DNA from: Metaphire vulgaris | Lineage: Eukaryota > Annelida > Clitellata > Crassiclitellata > Megascolecidae | Reading direction: 5' to 3' | Assembly: GCA_018105865.1 (NCBI GenBank) | Contig: CM030851.1 | Location: 6,557,328 to 6,621,327 of the forward strand | Length of the DNA: 64,000 nucleotides | Position numbers and translations under genes: made by a program | Notes under the pieces: generated by a model | The model's database searches: none | The model's input: only the letters and a program-made list of their open reading frames with translations | Told to the model about the DNA's origin: nothing | In this document: positions 38,137-60,790 of the stretch, piece by piece | Layout: every line of letters begins with the position of its first letter | Numbering within the stretch: position 1 is the stretch's first letter

Positions 38137-38216
38137 TCGAGCGAAGCGAAAAGCGACGCGAAGCGACGCGAAGTCGCGAAGCGACGCGAAACGAAGCTCG
38201 CAGCGAGCGAAGCGAG
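38137..38216. repeat. GCGAAGCGACGC-type short repeats
   Basis: Iterated GCGAAGCGACGC and CGAGCGAAGCGAGC motifs directly after the CCAAT array, strongly CpG-rich compared with the surrounding AT-rich DNA. Confidence 0.85.
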
Positions 38217-38382
38217 CCTTAAAGCTCGCGCGAGAAGTTCTACTATATTTAAGATTCCAAATGAACATTGCTTAAACTGCCAATATTGTGTTTCTTATAT
38301 ACAGTGTAAATGAAACTAGAATTCTTTATATATTTTTACTCCTTTGTCGCTGCGAAATTATTTGCGTCTCCGCCCAAAAGTG

Positions 38383-38611
38383 CAAGGGCGTAGCCAGAAA
38401 TTTGATTGGGGGTATAAATGAAGGGCTATATATTGTTTTATGTAGTATATATAACATATATATATATATTATATGGTATATAAAATAAATAATAAGATAT
38501 AATATATATAATATATATATAATATAATATACATATATATACAAAACTTTATATTAAATTTTATTCTATAAAAATTTATATATACATAATATATATTTTC
38601 TATTTTTTATA

Positions 38612-38664
<53 letters not shown>

Positions 38665-39041
38665 AAATTATAAAAATTGAAAGTTCGCCCATGCTCGATT
38701 TCGAGCTTCGGGCCCGGCACTGATCTCCGGTTTCAGGTAAGCAGCGACGCAGGTGGCTAAAGCCATTACTCTAGAGTAATTAGTCATTGCTTTCTCTAGA
38801 CCCGCGCTTTACCTTCGCAGCCACAGCTGCTACTCAGTTACCACCGTCCTCTAGCGAATGAAGGGTGAGTCGACCTTAGGGCGCCTGCGGGGATCGAACC
38901 CGCGACCTTCTGCTCCATCGTTTAGTGTTTTTACCACTCTGCTAACTTCCTACTCTCTGCTAACTTATACTGTATTACATAGGACCAAGATACTGATTTT
39001 GGGGGGACATATGCTGATATACCCCCGTCGCTACGCCTCTG
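38383..39041. mobile_element. Non-autonomous hAT element with nested SINE
   Basis: The left end CAAGGGCGTAGCCAGAAATT runs into TTGATTGGGGGTATAAATG. The right end is GATATACCCCCGTCGCTACG followed by CCTCTG. Flanks are CAAAAGTG and CCAAGGTG (6 of 8 match). It contains TA-rich stretches and the SINE at 38753-38962. Same family as 50504, 60225 and 39483. Confidence 0.8.
38753..38962 (-). mobile_element. tRNA-derived SINE
   Basis: In reverse, a tRNA-like head contains AGAGTGGTAAAAACACTAAA and a B box GGTTCGATCCCC. The body has GAGGACGGTGGTAACTGAG and CTGCGAAGGTAAAGCGCGGG, then TCTAGAGAAAGCAATGAC. Body fragments recur at 29113, 41829 and 48740. Confidence 0.75.
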
Positions 39042-39406
39042 CCAAGGTGATGTCATCGAGGTATCCCAGACTGAGTGCAGCTGTTAATTTTCTCAACGGC
39101 AAGAAAAAAGGAGTGGATCCAATGGGTGTCCTTGTTGGGGACCCATTTGGGAGGACAGCAGAAATTTACCAAATTTTAGTAAAATTGGGATTTCCGTAAG
39201 ACAGGCAATCAACCGTACTTTGAAAGTTGTGGCAGAATGTTCGTAAGTGCCGTTAACATTCCAGCGTTGCTGAAATCCAGTTTTTACAATATATGCCTAA
39301 TGTTGTCATCTGGCATTGCGTCCATGAAGCGACTGACTGCCGATTCGCAGCTCCCTGGGCAACCCATCCCGATCTGCAGTGGGGCCAGGCAATCAGATAC
39401 CCTAGG

Positions 39407-39407
<1 letters not shown>

Positions 39408-39482
<75 letters not shown>
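39408..39482. repeat. (TA)n microsatellite
   Basis: About 37 TA units; the hAT element at 39483 begins immediately after it and another TA run (39619-39655) follows that element. Confidence 0.95.
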
Positions 39483-39485
<3 letters not shown>

Positions 39486-39615
39486 GCGTAGCGACGGGGT
39501 GGGGGTATATCGGTATATATACTCCCCAAAAAGTCTACTTTTATACCCTTTATGGTTAAGATTTATACCCACCCAAAATATTTAAACCCTCCCAAATCAA
39601 ACTTCTGGCTGCCCC

Positions 39616-39620
<5 letters not shown>
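39483..39620. mobile_element. Short hAT element inside a TA microsatellite
   Basis: It starts AAGGGCGTAGCGACGGGG and ends CTTCTGGCTGCCCCCTG, the reverse orientation of the 38383 and 60225 family. TA repeats lie on both sides, so the target duplication cannot be told from the microsatellite. Confidence 0.7.
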
Positions 39621-39656
<36 letters not shown>

Positions 39657-40186
39657 TGAGACATCTGTCGGTCTGCATCGTGTTAGTAGTGGATTTTAAA
39701 GCAAATTTACTGCTTGAATTATAGTTTTGAGTCACCTATAATCGTTGCTGGGGTAGATTGCTATTTATTTACGCGGATACTAATGGTCGTCAAGGGAAGA
39801 GGAAAACCAAAATTAAAGCCCAAATGTCCCCATCATTGCTGCGCTTAGTCAACGGGTGTTCAGATGGAATCGGGTATTCTCCGAGGTCGTCGATATGGTC
39901 TCCTCCTCTCAACGACCCTCCCCCCCCGTTGGACCCCTTGGGTCCCTTCGGAAAGTTCGGATGCCACGACGTAGACCTTATTTAATTCTGTTCGAAGACC
40001 GATTAAGTAGGCTATGAATCGATGATGACGACGACGACGATGAATAAGATCGTCCGACGAACGACGACCTTGAGCCTCGACTCCGTACAGTCGATCGATC
40101 GACGGGGGCACTGTAGACGATTTCAGGCGAACGTCGATGGCTGGTTCGTCACCGGCCAATCCACAGCAGGGCCTCCAGACGGAGAC

Positions 40187-40192
40187 CGCCGC

Positions 40193-40247
<55 letters not shown>
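40187..40247. repeat. (GCC)n trinucleotide repeat
   Basis: About 18 near-perfect GCC units in a CpG-rich stretch. Confidence 0.95.
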
Positions 40248-40249
<2 letters not shown>

Positions 40250-40389
40250 TGAGTAAGTGAACATTATGCGCGGACGGACCACAGACAGTCCCTAAGAACG
40301 CGCCCGATCCTATCGACCAAAGAACAGGACGTTGGCCAACTGGACGGACCGACGGACGGACGGTCGAACAGAAGACAGGACAAGTAAGG

Positions 40390-40464
40390 AAGAGGAGGAG
40401 AAGGATAAGGAGGAGGAGGAGGAGGAGGAGAAGGAGGAGGAGGAGGAGGAGGAGGAGGAGGAGG
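40390..40464. repeat. (GGA)n repeat
   Basis: Imperfect GGA/AGG repeats, about 70 bp. Confidence 0.95.
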
Positions 40465-40522
40465 ACGGCGTCTCGACCAGACCGGACAGACCGTCTTCAC
40501 ACGTGATAGGTCGCGCGGCGTT

Positions 40523-41032
<510 letters not shown>

Positions 41033-41828
41033 CCTCGTCGCCTGTTGGAAGGACAGAACAGAAGCATGCGCATAATGTAACATAATGCGTGTATGTTATA
41101 TAGTCCCCCGCCCCTATGCCCATATGCATAGTATTTATGTGTACGCGTAGACTCAGAACTTGTGTAAATGCTGGTTTCTGCTGCGTTCCTCAGGAATCGC
41201 AAAAAGCGATATTTTAAAACAAAAACGAATGAGAATGAGAATTAGTAGGCCTATTTTCTAAGCATCTTTTGATAAGGTAAAGATGTGGTGCCATGACACA
41301 GACAGCGTTTGGCAAAAGGAACAACGACAGTCACTTTGGTTGAGCAGCATAGAGATGATAAGCGCCGATATAACTCTCCATTTTCCATAATTTCCAGGAT
41401 TTGACCGACAACAGGTTTCTAAAATTCAGAGTTTTGCTAGATTTTCAAAACATTCAAGTCGCTTTCATTACGCTTTCTGTGAATATTTTTCTGTGAATCA
41501 AGAAAAGCTTTCAAGTCAAGGTCACCAAACAGGTGTAATAGAATACTTGTTTGTAACTGCTCAGCTTAAAAGCAATTGAACACTTTTTCGTCTTATTTGC
41601 AAGTATGCAGACATTTTCGAACGTTGTCTGATGAATTCCAAAGTTGCCGACGATTCCAAAAATTATTCTAAATTTCAAACGTCGGATGAATCTCAAGGAT
41701 TTCCCAAAGAGCGTCTTAACGAACCTATAAGTTAATTGCCATCGCTCGTCATTTCCATTTATTATGATGTCTTATCAAGATCAAGCCGTTCATCGTTAGG
41801 ACGTTGATGAATTGTTATCAGCGTTAAG

Positions 41829-41880
41829 CTGCGAAGGTAAATCGCAGGACTGGAGAAAGTAATGGCAACCTACATAGATT
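41829..41880 (+). mobile_element. SINE core fragment
   Basis: AGCTGCGAAGGTAAATCGCA then GGAGAAAGTAATGG matches the body of the SINE at 38753-38962, plus orientation. Confidence 0.55.
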
Positions 41881-42082
41881 AGCCTAATGGCGTTGCTGTT
41901 TGCCTAGTAGCCTACACTGAGATCAGCGCCGGACCCTACGCTCGTTCGAGTTCAGGACTACCTTAACCCTTCTGATGGGAGATGAAGGAATGCTTTGAAA
42001 ATGGGTTTCTTAACTGAATGTTCAGATCGGATTTATGCGAACTATGGGTTAAAACATACAAGTCTAGGATCTGCTTACAGCA

Positions 42083-42160
42083 GCGATGACGACGACGACG
42101 ACGACGACGATGATGATGATGATGACGACGACGGCGATGACGATGATGATGACGATGAAA
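42083..42160. repeat. (GAC/GAT)n repeat
   Basis: About 26 GAC or GAT triplets; encodes poly-Asp in one frame but shows no gene context. Confidence 0.9.
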
Positions 42161-42956
42161 CTAAAACGGTGTTGCACATAAATCTCCCGGGAGACTTTTC
42201 GCTCCTAGTACTTGAAAGCCTTATCCAAAAATGTATAAGAGAAAAATACATTTAGGCCTACACAAGAGTTCTTTGGAAGTAAGACACACTACGGTATTTT
42301 CACGAGAACTATTGTTCCATAGAAATCACCGATGACTAGCTTTTATAGCGCAAAATGAGGACGCATACTGTCGGCAAGAAAGGGAAAATAGAGACAAAAA
42401 TTAGAAAACTGTGGAGGTTTTAAAACCTTTTTTGATAAGGCTCAACGTTCCAACTCCTTAGAGTTCTTCTCGAAAACCGAGAGGATTGCATTTTACGCTG
42501 AACTACACGCGTAGCAAAGGAATCAATTTTTCTAAAAATGAAGAATCAGCCTTTTAGCGAGACGATCGACTGTTCCAAAGCTATTTTCAGTTTTAAGAGC
42601 ATTTTGAAGAAGCAGTGGAACATGGGCTCAGACGCTGGTCAAGATGGACGGCGAAATACGCATGCAGGTACATTCACACGGACACCGCCCGCCAGGGCAG
42701 CGCTGAATCGGCCGCTGGCGCAGCCGCTGCAAACGGGTGGGGTGGGGGCGGGGCGGTCGTCTCCGTTTGGCGTCGTCGACTGCAGGAGACGCGCAGTGGA
42801 CCTCCGGTCGTCGTACGATCGTCCTCTGACACCCGCTTATCCTCGCGGACGACTGCGTGTCCCAGGCCACAGTCGGCGTCGCCATCCAGTCGAAGAAGTC
42901 GAAACGAGAGAGAAATCCAGTCGGTTTCTCGTCGCCAAGTAGTCGGACGAAACATC

Positions 42957-53102
<10,146 letters not shown>

Positions 53103-53368
53103 CCCCTCACCCACCACCACAACCACCCCAGCTGGCGCGGTATCTGCAACCTCGGTCACTGAAGGTCGCTGAATGTTATTGCTTATTATATTCTTCGTGT
53201 TCAATTATTAACTAAATGTTCTGTCTGGCTGTGTGTACGAGCGTCGGAGTCATTCGCGTGAAACGTGTACCCGTGTCGCGTCATTGCGTCTCTAATGTAT
53301 AATATTACTATTGTGCCAGAGTTGATGTGATGTTGAAATTCTTTTGTCTATTCAACAGTTGTGTCAGA

Positions 53369-53608
53369 CAGAGCCGTAACTAGGGTTTTCGGGCGCCCGG
53401 AGCAAGATTTATATTTTGCGCCCCTAAATTTCGGTGATGACCTTTTTTCTTTTTTTTCTTTTTTTAGTCGTGTCACAAAGTCACAAAAGACTTTTTTTTT
53501 CCGCACAGCTATTTTTTGTTTATTTTTTCTCATCCAAAATGCGTTCCCCTCCCACCGGTCGGCGCCCGAGGCGGCTTGCCCCCTCCTGCTCCCCTAGTTA
53601 CGGCTCTG
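53369..53608. mobile_element. Non-autonomous hAT element, 'GCCCC' family
   Basis: Ends CAGAGCCGTAACTAGGG and CCCTAGTTACGGCTCTG form a perfect 17-bp inverted pair. Flanks GTGTCAGA and GTGCAAGC match only partly. The interior matches the element at 27589-27816 in the opposite orientation. It lies between the NMRAL1-like stop and the first AATAAA. Confidence 0.85.
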
Positions 53609-53647
53609 GTGCAAGCATTTTGAAAGAACCAGTGAAGTCTGAATCAA

Positions 53648-53653
53648 AATAAA
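53648..53653 (+). terminator. Candidate NMRAL1-like poly(A) signal
   Basis: The first AATAAA found after the stop at 53102. If used, the hAT at 53369-53608 is part of the 3' UTR. Confidence 0.4.
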
Positions 53654-55339
53654 ATTTGGCAGCCCGAGCATCAACAGATAGACTTATTCATATTCAAAAC
53701 CCTCTATTTGTGGTATTCTATTTCACGTACATGCAATTCTACACTTGACCTGGAAACAGAGGAAATTACAGTTTAAATACATCTTCATATGAGAGACCAA
53801 TTATCTCTAAAGTGTAATGAAAGCATGCAAGCATATTATATATTTATAAGACACTAATTTCTGTATTCACGTGCAGTGCAAATCATCATGCTACGTCTTT
53901 AACTCAATTTTTGTTAAAAGCTACAATTTAAATTGTAAAACGGTCAATTGCGCAAAGCACTTTGTATTTGTTCTTTATGATGAAATGTAAACCGGACCAA
54001 TCGTTGCAGTAGCTACTACATTATGAGGAATAATTTGTTTACCAATTATTTCGAATATAAATACAGCCTCGTAGAATTCTCCCACTTTGAACCTTGTCCT
54101 GAAATCAATGACCGATCATCAAACCGCGTAATAGAGTTTTACAAGAGTCAATTTCTACAAAACGTTGTCGTCATTGTAACTTTCTGTACTATTAATTAAC
54201 GGTTTCATCTTTTGCCCTTCGATTCATCATCTTCTTTATATTTATGTCGTCGTACGTTGTGATCTCGATAGAGTTTTATATTTTCTCTGAAGATTTCTAC
54301 CGTTGGAAGTTAGAAACATAGACGCGAGTTTCACGGCTAAATAAGCAAATGCCTTTGAGTTTACACGGATATTCGTTTCACTGGATATTAGTTTTATCAG
54401 CAACAGTATTGTATTTTGATGTCATGCAAAGACAGGAGAGGATCCTGTGTAAGACATTAATCTGATTAATGCAGATGTTCGTTTGTTTTCTACACATCGA
54501 GATTTGTCATGCCGTCCTTAATGCCCAACCGGTCACACTAAGGCTGCTATCGACAATTTTGGATTTTGTCAAAATTTTTGCTTAACAATAAAAACAGGCC
54601 GAAAATAACATTTCAAATTTGGACAAACGTATTTTATGTGTTTGTGTGTGTCAAACTATCTGAATCCAAGATGCTTCCAGAAAGTTTGCTCTCTTGAATT
54701 ACTTCCTTTATAAGGCTGATTTCACTTCATTCCAATAAAGAGACTGTTAACTAAGAATTTTATTACGGAAAAATAATGTCGTTTTATGTGCATTCCTCTA
54801 TTAATTAAGACAAATTCTGTGCTAACTTTTATTCAATTAATCCAAACATTACTTTTAATGTTCTCGTAATTAAATTGTTTTTTAATTCCATGCAGTCGTT
54901 TGTTGATGTCGAGAGTAACCTCTCTGTGTTAATTTATTTTATATCAAAGTACGGAATATAGAGTTCAACGCACTTTGAATTATAAGTAATGAATTTTAGG
55001 GCCGTCGTTCGTTTTCCAGAAGGGAAAAAGATGCATAGTGAGTGTATTCTGGTGCTTTTAACATATTATTGTTACTTGTAAAACAATAAATTCTTGAGAA
55101 CAAAGCGTATTCAATATTTCAATGAGCTAGTTTGAAGGTGTCGAAATTGGAGAAAGAAGCGTAAATAATCTTAGATCGGCAGACAATTCCTCTTTAATGG
55201 CTGATTCAGAGGAAACTGCAGTAACGTATAGGCCTAAATTAGAAAGAGAAAGCAGAAAGAAAGGCTTGGACCTAAAGATGAATATAAAAAGACCTTCTGC
55301 ATGGTGATTATCAAGAGCAAAGTAACACCCATGCACATG

Positions 55340-55610
55340 CAGAATAAGTATATGACTAAACGGCAATGAAATCAAACAAGTGGCACACTTCAAATACTTA
55401 GGCAGTATGATAACCAGTGATTGGAAATGTGAGAAAGACATAACATCAAGAATAGGATTGGCCAAGGCAGCATACTGGAAACTCAAAGCGCTACTTACAA
55501 ATAGGCACATCTCTTACGAGACACGAGTAAGAGTGCTCAAAGCTATGCTTGGTCAGTACTCTTGTATGGAGCAGAGACATGGACTATATCCAAGGTCATA
55601 CGACTACTTC
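55340..55610 (+). mobile_element. LINE reverse transcriptase remnant
   Basis: It reads VAHFKYLGSMITSDWKCEKD, then ITSRIGLAKAAYWKLKALL and ISYETRVRVLKAML, a typical segment after the catalytic palm of RTE-like LINEs. Truncated on both sides. Confidence 0.75.
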
Positions 55611-55689
55611 AACACATCCGATGACCACTACTAGGCCAGTTCTAAAAACTACTGCTGCAAAGGCTGCTGCTAGATAAACTAGGTTACTG

Positions 55690-55860
55690 AATGCTGATGA
55701 CTACTACTGCAGTGGTTTACTACTGCTGCTTACTACTGCTGGGACTACTGCTACTACTACTACTGCTACTGCTAAAATCACTGCTGCTACTATTACTACT
55801 GCTACTGCTACTGCTGCTGCTACTGCTGCTACAGTACTACTACTGCACTTACTACTACAG

Positions 55861-55922
<62 letters not shown>

Positions 55923-55930
55923 TTCCACTA
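55690..55930. repeat. (CTA/CTG)n trinucleotide tract
   Basis: Mixed CTA and CTG triplets become pure (CTA)n at about 55850-55920. Confidence 0.95.
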
Positions 55931-56079
55931 CTAGGCCAGCATCAACAACTTCTACAACAGTGACACAATTTACAAATGATGGCATATGCATGCGCGCACA
56001 CAAAGTTTGAAAGTTATAGGCCTCTAAGCAGCTATAATCTATGCAGATCTACGTCCAGCGAAGCATTAGTTAAAGTAAC

Positions 56080-57465
56080 GTCGCGCTGATGGTGGTGATG
56101 ATGATGATGATTATCTGTAAGCTCCGCCCATTATGAAATTGATGTTGCCTATATACTGAATGCGTAGATTAATTATCATTTACAAGTTCTTCTATGTCCT
56201 CACTGGGCGGTCTCCCCCCAACCATAGGCGGCTGCACACCATGACGGAACCTATGACTACGGTTTGGGCCTACGTTTCGAATGGAGTTTGGTCTCCCACA
56301 GGAATGCGCCCTTCAGTGTTACCTACGGCAGCGGTTCCCAACCGGTGGTACATGTACCCCTAGGGGTACATCAGCTGCTGCCAGGGTGTACACTAAAATT
56401 GCTAAAATAGTAAATAATTTGTTTGGAATTTCGTTTAAAATATGTTAAATATTGCCAACTCTACGGCAGCTCAATATAACGGCCGGTTGAATAACAGATA
56501 TGAGGCTACAAATGAAAGCGCCATATTAATAATACGCATGTACTGATGCGTATTAATGATCACATGCACAATTAATCCTGACTTGTCAGCCTTTCTGATA
56601 GCACGTGTTAACCCTAACCTAACCCTGAACTAATAAACTTTTAAAAAGTACCTAATATCTACAATTCTACATTAAACATATCAAATTTCGGAAGTTGATG
56701 AATATATTTTTTGAAAGAAATAACTGCAAACAGTGTTGTTTTTGGTCGGCCCTGGGTTGGGGGTACAAGCGACGAAACTTTTTTTGGCTGGGGTACAATT
56801 TAAAAAACGGTTGGGAACCCCTGACCTACGGCCCCCTTTGGGCATACGGCTCCTTTTGGGCTTACGGGCCCAAAGGGGCTTTGTTCCCACGGAGGGCTGA
56901 AACTTTTCTCCCGGGGCCTGTGCCCCCAGTGGAGGATAAAGCCCCCACGGGGGACTGGAACGAGGTTTCCAACGGGAGGATGCGCCCCCAGTAAGGCCTA
57001 CGGTCTCAAATGGGGCTGCGCTTCCAGTACGACCTGCGGCTCCACACGTCGGGTTGCGCTCCTCAGTGGGGCCTACGGCCTCCCTCGGGGGCTTGGGCTT
57101 GGTCTCCGACGGAAGGCTTCGCTCCAGTGGGCATACGGCCCCACGTCGGTTGGGGCTTGGTTTACAACGGGAGGCTGCGCCCACTTCCAGCAGGGTCTAC
57201 GGGCTACGGCCAAACACGGGGGGGGGACTGCGTCCTCAGTATAAACTAGGGCGCCATACGGGTTACTGCGCCCCCAGTGGTGCCGTACAACGTGCATTCA
57301 ATCAGGACGATTCGTGAAACTGCATTGAAGACGCTTCGTCAAACGCTCCGTCGATTATAAAATTTGGTTTTCAACGGCAACGATGTCTTTCAACATCTGC
57401 CGTGCAGCATGACTGACAAACTTACCTTACCTTACCTTACCTTACCGGACAAAGAGAATTATTAT
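56080..57465 (+). repeat. GC-rich 'TACGGCC' dispersed repeat, long copy C
   Basis: It shares with copy B the left block (CTGCACACCATGACGGAACC), GC-rich units around CTACGG and TGCGCCCCCAGT, and the right block (GTGCCGTACAACGTGCA, CAATCAGGACG, ATTATAAAATTTGG, ACGGCAACGATGTC, GACTGACAAACTTACC). It ends in a (CTTAC)n tail at 57418-57446. A hAT (56329-56823) is inserted in the GC-rich part. Confidence 0.85.
56329..56823. mobile_element. Non-autonomous hAT element, 'GGTTCCCAACC' type
   Basis: Left end CAGCGGTTCCCAACCGG; right end in reverse CAGGGGTTCCCAACCG. A perfect 8-bp duplication ACCTACGG flanks it (56321-56328, 56824-56831). Inserted into the GC-rich repeat copy C. Confidence 0.95.
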
Positions 57466-58143
57466 TTACAGTAAGAATGTTGCTATTTTTACCCCTAAAA
57501 ATCTAAACTCGTGCCTTTATTAGTTTCGGACAAAAAAAGATCCGCAGACCTCAATTTAAAGCCGTTGCACTAAGTTTCCGTAGCAATTCGAACCGTTATA
57601 TAGAAGGCGCGAACAATAATAGTTTAATGAGAAATTTCACAAAAGTTAAGGATTTGTAAAACGAGCATTCTTGTTGCCGCATAGAAAGCGCAGCGACGAC
57701 ACTTCTATTAGGTATGAGGCGTTGTCATTCATTTATTTTGAAGTCATCTCATTACGTGACGCACGCCTTGCTATAGACGGAGGTGCCACCTATCGATCGT
57801 GACACGAGTCCAGCGAGAAAATTCGATTATTTGCTAAAATTTGTTCGATTATATTTCGTGGCTTGTAGCGGTCGCTCTGATCTGCGGACGGACTCTCTTC
57901 ACATTCTCCGAGGCATTGGCTCCTCGCGATTTCCGTAAATTAAATATCAGTTCCTTTCCGATGTCCAGTGGCTATAGAGAGACTAGAGTTAGCGAGTGAG
58001 TGAGTGAAAGAAAGAGGGTGTGAGAGGGGGTCCAATGTGGCTTATGCTCACTGTCCGTTTCGACGTCTATCTGACATTCAACTTAGCTGATTGATTGTGA
58101 TGTATTTAGACGGATAATTAGACAGACCCCAGAATAGTGTAAT

Positions 58144-58473
58144 CAGTGGCGTAGCCAGGATTTCCGGAAGGGATGGGGGTTGCTTTTGACTTTTGACCGT
58201 AACCAACTTTCGAAAAATACTGACAAGCAAAAAATGTCATCCTATGTATTTATCCTACGTCTTTTCTTATAAAATTTTTCCTTTCAGATCCTGACAGGCA
58301 AAAATGGTCGTCACGCCCATGGCGCTTAAAACATTTTGGTCAGCAGCCCCTAGGAATGGATTTGAGCCTCAAAACCGCGTCCAGAAATTACAATTGCATG
58401 GAAACACATTAAACATTTTTTCGTCGGCGCCAAGGAGGGTTTTAACCCCCAACCCCCCTTGGCTACGCCACTG
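58144..58473. mobile_element. Non-autonomous hAT element
   Basis: Left end CAGTGGCGTAGCCAGGATTT; right end in reverse CAGTGGCGTAGCCAAGGGGG. Flanks AGTGTAAT and AGTGTAAA match at 7 of 8. Confidence 0.93.
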
Positions 58474-58587
58474 AGTGTAAATATTATTGGAATATTGGCA
58501 CGTCATAGAAGGATAGAATACAAAGTGGAAAAGAATAAGACAGGCATCTGGTGAGCTATAACAAGGCTGGCACCATAACGCACATAT

Positions 58588-58589
<2 letters not shown>

Positions 58590-58661
<72 letters not shown>

Positions 58662-58685
58662 GACAGAGAGACAGATAGAGAGAGA
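58590..58685. repeat. (AG)n-(ACAG)n microsatellite
   Basis: About 40 bp of AG repeats then ACAG repeats. Confidence 0.95.
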
Positions 58686-59458
58686 TCAAGCAGATTAACG
58701 ACTCATCATGATTCACATTAATTAAAAATTTATAAATACACAAATACGCATAGCGTCCGATTTTTACAGGAAAAGTGGGGGCGAGACCCAACCAAAATTG
58801 CCGACGATCAGTTGTGAAGAACAATGAGAGTCGTCCTTAGCCAGTGAAAGATGAGCTAAGCCCCACGGCAACTCAAGCACACGCACAAACACCCACACAC
58901 ACACACGGCATACTTGTAATATCTGTTTTATAATGCGTATTTAAGGCTTCTGTCTCCGGTCCACGTTTAAGTTCTCAACGGGCTGACTGCTTTTAAGCCC
59001 AAGCCCAAGCCAAAAAGCTCACGTTTGTGAAGTTTGTTGCCTTTAATAATTCGTAATTTGTAACTTTGTACCCAGTTACTAGAGTATTGCCATTGTATTA
59101 TTGCGAATTGTCCTCCGAGTCAGTTCCTCTGAGCGACTATTTTCTGTGGCTGGCGACATTGGCTTTAAAGGCAGCAATCGACTTCCGGTGTTGTCGTGAT
59201 CCCATTATTCGACCGAGTCAGAGAACTGAATAAAGGCACCGATACTCTCAGATCCTGTTGAGATACTCTCCAGTGCAAGGCAGAACTGCATACACTGTAC
59301 TAGTACTGTATATGGCCTACCTAGATTATTTTGTCGTGCCGTGGACCTACAGCATCATGTCTACTGTATCAAGTTCCATAGACAAAGACATCAAGCCTCG
59401 GAGACTTCCCAATTCTCTGATGCATACTCTCTGCACGCCGCTGGAACACGCTTGTGAC

Positions 59459-59649
59459 CAGCAGCGTAGCCGGGGTTGTTTGGGGTTGTTCAAACAACCC
59501 CATTTCGAAAAATATGACCAACACAATTTATGTAAATCCGTTGACTTTTGGTTGAAAAAGAGGTAGGGGGGTCGATCGCGGCTTCAGTGTTCAGCTGCAT
59601 AGTGCCTCCAGTGAACAACCCTACTTTGCATAAGCTGGCTACGCTACTG
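59459..59649. mobile_element. Non-autonomous hAT element
   Basis: Left end CAGCAGCGTAGCCGGGG; right end in reverse CAGTAGCGTAGCCAGC. Flanks CTTGTGAC and CTTGCGAC match at 7 of 8. Confidence 0.9.
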
Positions 59650-59903
59650 CTTGCGACTATAGTCACCCTCCACATCATTTTCTTGTAACTGGTTCGTGCT
59701 AGCAGCGATGCTGTTGCTCTCGAGCGATAAGGCTTCTGCAGTGCTCTGGGGTTGTGGCAGAGAAGATCGGCGTTGAATTCAACGCAGTCGTAAAATCGTG
59801 TTTTTTCGGTGGTCGGAATAATGCAGCTTCACACGACCTATGAGCCTCCCATGGGGCAGCGCAATCATCTGCGTTGACAGCGTCGCATTCGGCGCCTCTA
59901 TAG

Positions 59904-60077
59904 CAGTGACGTGCAGAGGGGCGGGGGCGGTGGGCGGTGGCCCGGGCATTCGCCAGATTGGGGCATCCAAATTGTCTCGACGACCTTTTTTGCTTGTTAA
60001 CACCTAACGCCAAGGTGGCGGGGGGGTATCCAAATTTACTTTGGCCCCGGGTATCCACCACTTTTAGCACGCCACTG
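59904..60077. mobile_element. Short hAT-like element
   Basis: Left end CAGTGACGTGCAGAGGGG; right end in reverse CAGTGGCGTGCTAAAAG. CTCTATAG occurs on the left and, two bases out of register, on the right. Confidence 0.7.
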
Positions 60078-60224
60078 CTCTCTATAGACCCTGCATTGTT
60101 GGAAAATGCATCATGTAATGCATGCTAGTCATGCATGCATCATGCATCATGCTAGTCAGCATGTAGGGCCTAATCATTTTCATGCCATAATCAGTGATTG
60201 TAGTCTCGGTGAATCCAGCAATAA

Positions 60225-60583
60225 CAGGGGCGTAGCCAGTGTTTAATCTAGACTCCTACAATCCGGGGAAAAATGACAAAGCCGGGGGAATTCTGCTAGG
60301 GGCCGCTGTTAGTCCATGTAGTATTCCAAAATGTCCAGGGGAAAATTTGAAATTTCCGGGAGAAAGGGCAATTCCCCCCGGAAACGGCCTAGATTAAACA
60401 CTGGGCGTTGCCAGGAATATGATTTGGGAGGGTATAAATGTTTGGGGGGATAAACATTAACTATAAACCATATAAACTACATATAACCACATATAACCAT
60501 ATATAAATCACATAAAAACTTTAAGGTAGACTGATTTTTTTGGGAGGTATATATACCGATATACCCCCGTCGCTACGCCCCTG
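60225..60583. mobile_element. Non-autonomous hAT element (outer of a nested pair)
   Basis: It begins CAGGGGCGTAGC and ends ATATACCCCCGTCGCTACGC then CCCTG. A perfect 8-bp duplication AGCAATAA flanks it (60217-60224, 60584-60591). Another hAT (60237-60403) is inserted 12 bp from its left end. Confidence 0.95.
60237..60403. mobile_element. 167-bp hAT element (inner of a nested pair)
   Basis: Perfect inverted ends CAGTGTTTAATCTAG and CTAGATTAAACACTG. Flanks GGCGTAGC and GGCGTTGC match at 7 of 8. It lies in the left terminus of the element at 60225-60583. Confidence 0.93.
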
Positions 60584-60705
60584 AGCAATAATACTATTAT
60601 TGTGATAGGCCTATTTAGTCTTTTTCCTTCTGGCCATTTCTTTGCATAGGCCTAATGCTGCCTGGTGACCAGGTCCGTTCATTGTCAAGACATTCCAGGT
60701 TGCAT

Positions 60706-60790
60706 CAGTGGCGGCTCCAGGATTTGGCAAGTGAGGGGGCCGTTGGGGTGGCAACTTTTAAGCATGGGGGCAACCATTTGTTGATAGGTA
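60706..60790. mobile_element. hAT terminal fragment
   Basis: CAGTGGCGGCTCCAGGATTT then GGCAAGTGAGGGGG, and GGGGGCAACCATTTGTTG further in. Matches the fragments at 15789 and 49548; no right end found. Confidence 0.6.

Noticed and set aside
38880..38960. tRNA gene on the minus strand
   Set aside because: The B box is good, but the acceptor and anticodon stems do not pair properly and a SINE body follows; it is a SINE head.
42615..42956. In-frame N-terminal extension of the NMRAL1-like protein
   Set aside because: No stop separates it from the MGC start, but it is arginine-rich, CpG-rich sequence with no homology and a poorer start context; kept as an alternative only.
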